Shown: positions 63,139 through 64,000 of the stretch, one piece after another | Position numbering within the stretch: position 1 is the first letter of the stretch | Layout of the letters: each line of letters opens with the position of its first letter | Source of the DNA: Ciona intestinalis | Taxonomy: Eukaryota > Chordata > Ascidiacea > Phlebobranchia > Cionidae | DNA length: 64,000 nucleotides | Assembly: GCF_000224145.3 (NCBI RefSeq) | Contig: NC_020176.2 | Span: 4,728,285-4,792,284 of the forward strand | Reading direction: 5' to 3' | Notes under the pieces: generated by a model | Database searches by the model: none | What the model was told of the DNA's origin: nothing | The model's input: only the letters and a program-made list of their open reading frames with translations | Program-made: the position numbers and the translations under genes

Positions 63139-63994
63139 ATGGACACGACGAATCCGAACACTTTTGATTCGCAACGTAACTTAGGAAAATGCCAGCGACA
63201 AAAAGAAAATCTACCAAATTCTGCTTTCGCAAAGCAGGCAAAAATGCGCCATAATTTAGAAGACCCTTTAGCAACTGAACAACCACTGGAGCTTAGCGAT
63301 TGCAGCGAATCAACAAATGAAATCCAAACAAAATTGAAACAACTTTTAACTGATGCAAATGATACAAAAATGTCTGGGATTTTGGATACGGTAAGTTATT
63401 ACATGCGTATTGCCAAAAGCTTGGCTGTCAACTTTAAAATGCTACGTGTTTGTATCTGTTAAGATAATACGCCAATCTTTCCGCCCGAATAATCACCTAC
63501 AAAGTTACATGCGTGGGAACTCTTAAGCACGCACGAGGTGTATGAAACAGAACACCTGTGTTGTAACGACTGTCATTGCCCCGCCATGTGAGGATAAGTA
63601 AGTTACATTCATTCATTTTAAATACATTCAGTGCGCAACGCCTTCAAAACCCGTCGAGAATACTGTAAGAAGAAAAAAAGAATTTTTACTACCCTATGAC
63701 GTCAGACTACCTTCGCTAAACGCCGGTGACGTCACTGATTACCATGGCAACGATGACGACACGAGCGACTCGGATTCCGAGTTCTTTCCTGATTGGTCGA
63801 GTGTCGGTTCCCATGGAAGCAACGACGGTTGCCATGGTAACGAGGAGCACGAACGTAGAATCATCGCACGCGAAATAGCTGATGACGTGTACAATGACGT
63901 ATTACAACTGAGTGATGACGATTTCACCGAAGCCGACGACGAAGTCTTATTTATGTATACAGACTCTTCCCGCCAGATGGAGCCAGAGGGTTAG
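63139..63994 (+). CDS. Acidic protein with an N-terminal KEN motif, 2 exons, 204 aa
   Basis: The exons are 63139-63390 (84 codons, donor ACG|GTAAGT) and 63632-63994 (121 codons, acceptor ATTCAG); they join in phase 0. TAG at 63992-63994 is followed at once by AATAAA. The N-terminal part is polar and basic with RQKENLPNSAFAKQAKM, where KEN is an APC/C recognition motif. A helical stretch follows (EIQTKLKQLLTDANDT). Exon 2 has a basic patch (VRRKKEFLLPY) and then a strongly acidic, Gly/His/Ser-rich half (DDDTSDSDSEFFPDW, REIADDVYNDVLQLSDDDF). I do not recognise the family; securin and sororin were considered but their diagnostic motifs are absent. The intron contains a GTAAC-type repeat. Confidence 0.65.
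63500..63612. repeat. GTAAC-type dispersed repeat in the KEN-motif gene intron
   Basis: This is one of the clearest full-length copies: AAGTTACATGCGTGGGAACT, CGCACGAGGTGTATGAAACA, GAACACCTGTGTTGTAACGA, CCCCGCCATGTGAGGATAAG, TAAGTTACATT. Both ends carry AAGTTACAT in direct orientation. Confidence 0.8.
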
Positions 63995-64000
63995 AATAAA

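Overview
The window looks like nuclear DNA of a solitary ascidian, most likely Ciona. It is AT-rich and gene-dense, with GT-AG introns, metazoan-specific genes (membralin, SZT2, DZANK1, HYOU1, alpha-crystallin type small heat-shock protein), and many short palindromic repeats. The commonest repeat begins like AGTAGGGTGGGGGAAGAT and ends in its inverse; I associate it with the Ciona MITE Cimi-1 from general knowledge, without a search. One 50-base assembly gap lies at 30395-30444.

Layout, left to right. 7-108(-): first exon of a probable acyl-CoA/4-coumarate-CoA ligase-like gene. 814-2913(-): four-exon P-loop sulfotransferase-like gene (276 aa) carrying a 71-bp tandem array in its first intron. 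4212-16906(-): complete 27-exon HYOU1/GRP170 ER chaperone gene (952 aa, ending KEEL). 19114-22743: three intronless 70-72 aa membrane microproteins of one family. 25942-33473(-): complete 16-exon DZANK1 (743 aa). 34111-50572: four genes with intronless coding regions, TP53RK(-), SEC61G(+), TMEM259/membralin(-) and SZT2(+), the last more than 10 kb of near-continuous coding sequence with one frame break. 51864-52513(+): three-exon gene for a 67-aa secreted peptide precursor. 53331-56279(+) and 56791-59137(+): tandem pair of secreted sushi/CCP proteins (377 and 287 aa). 59731-61507(-): four-exon small heat-shock protein. 63139-63994(+): two-exon acidic 204-aa protein with a KEN motif.

Exon models were built by hand from splice sites. 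For every multi-exon gene that starts and ends in the window the exon lengths sum to a multiple of three and splice phases agree, which is the main reason for confidence. HYOU1, SEC61G and membralin all act in ER protein import or quality control; TP53RK belongs to KEOPS (tRNA t6A modification) and SZT2 to KICSTOR (amino-acid control of mTORC1). The right end (secreted peptide plus CCP pair) looks like a small humoral, possibly immune, locus.

Most notable: the microprotein family; the SZT2 frame break, which removal of a 23-nt GT...AG segment would repair exactly; two hAT-like MITEs with perfect 8-bp target duplications in the promoters of TP53RK and SZT2; the CCP duplication with loss of one domain exon; and the unrecognised 67-aa secreted peptide.
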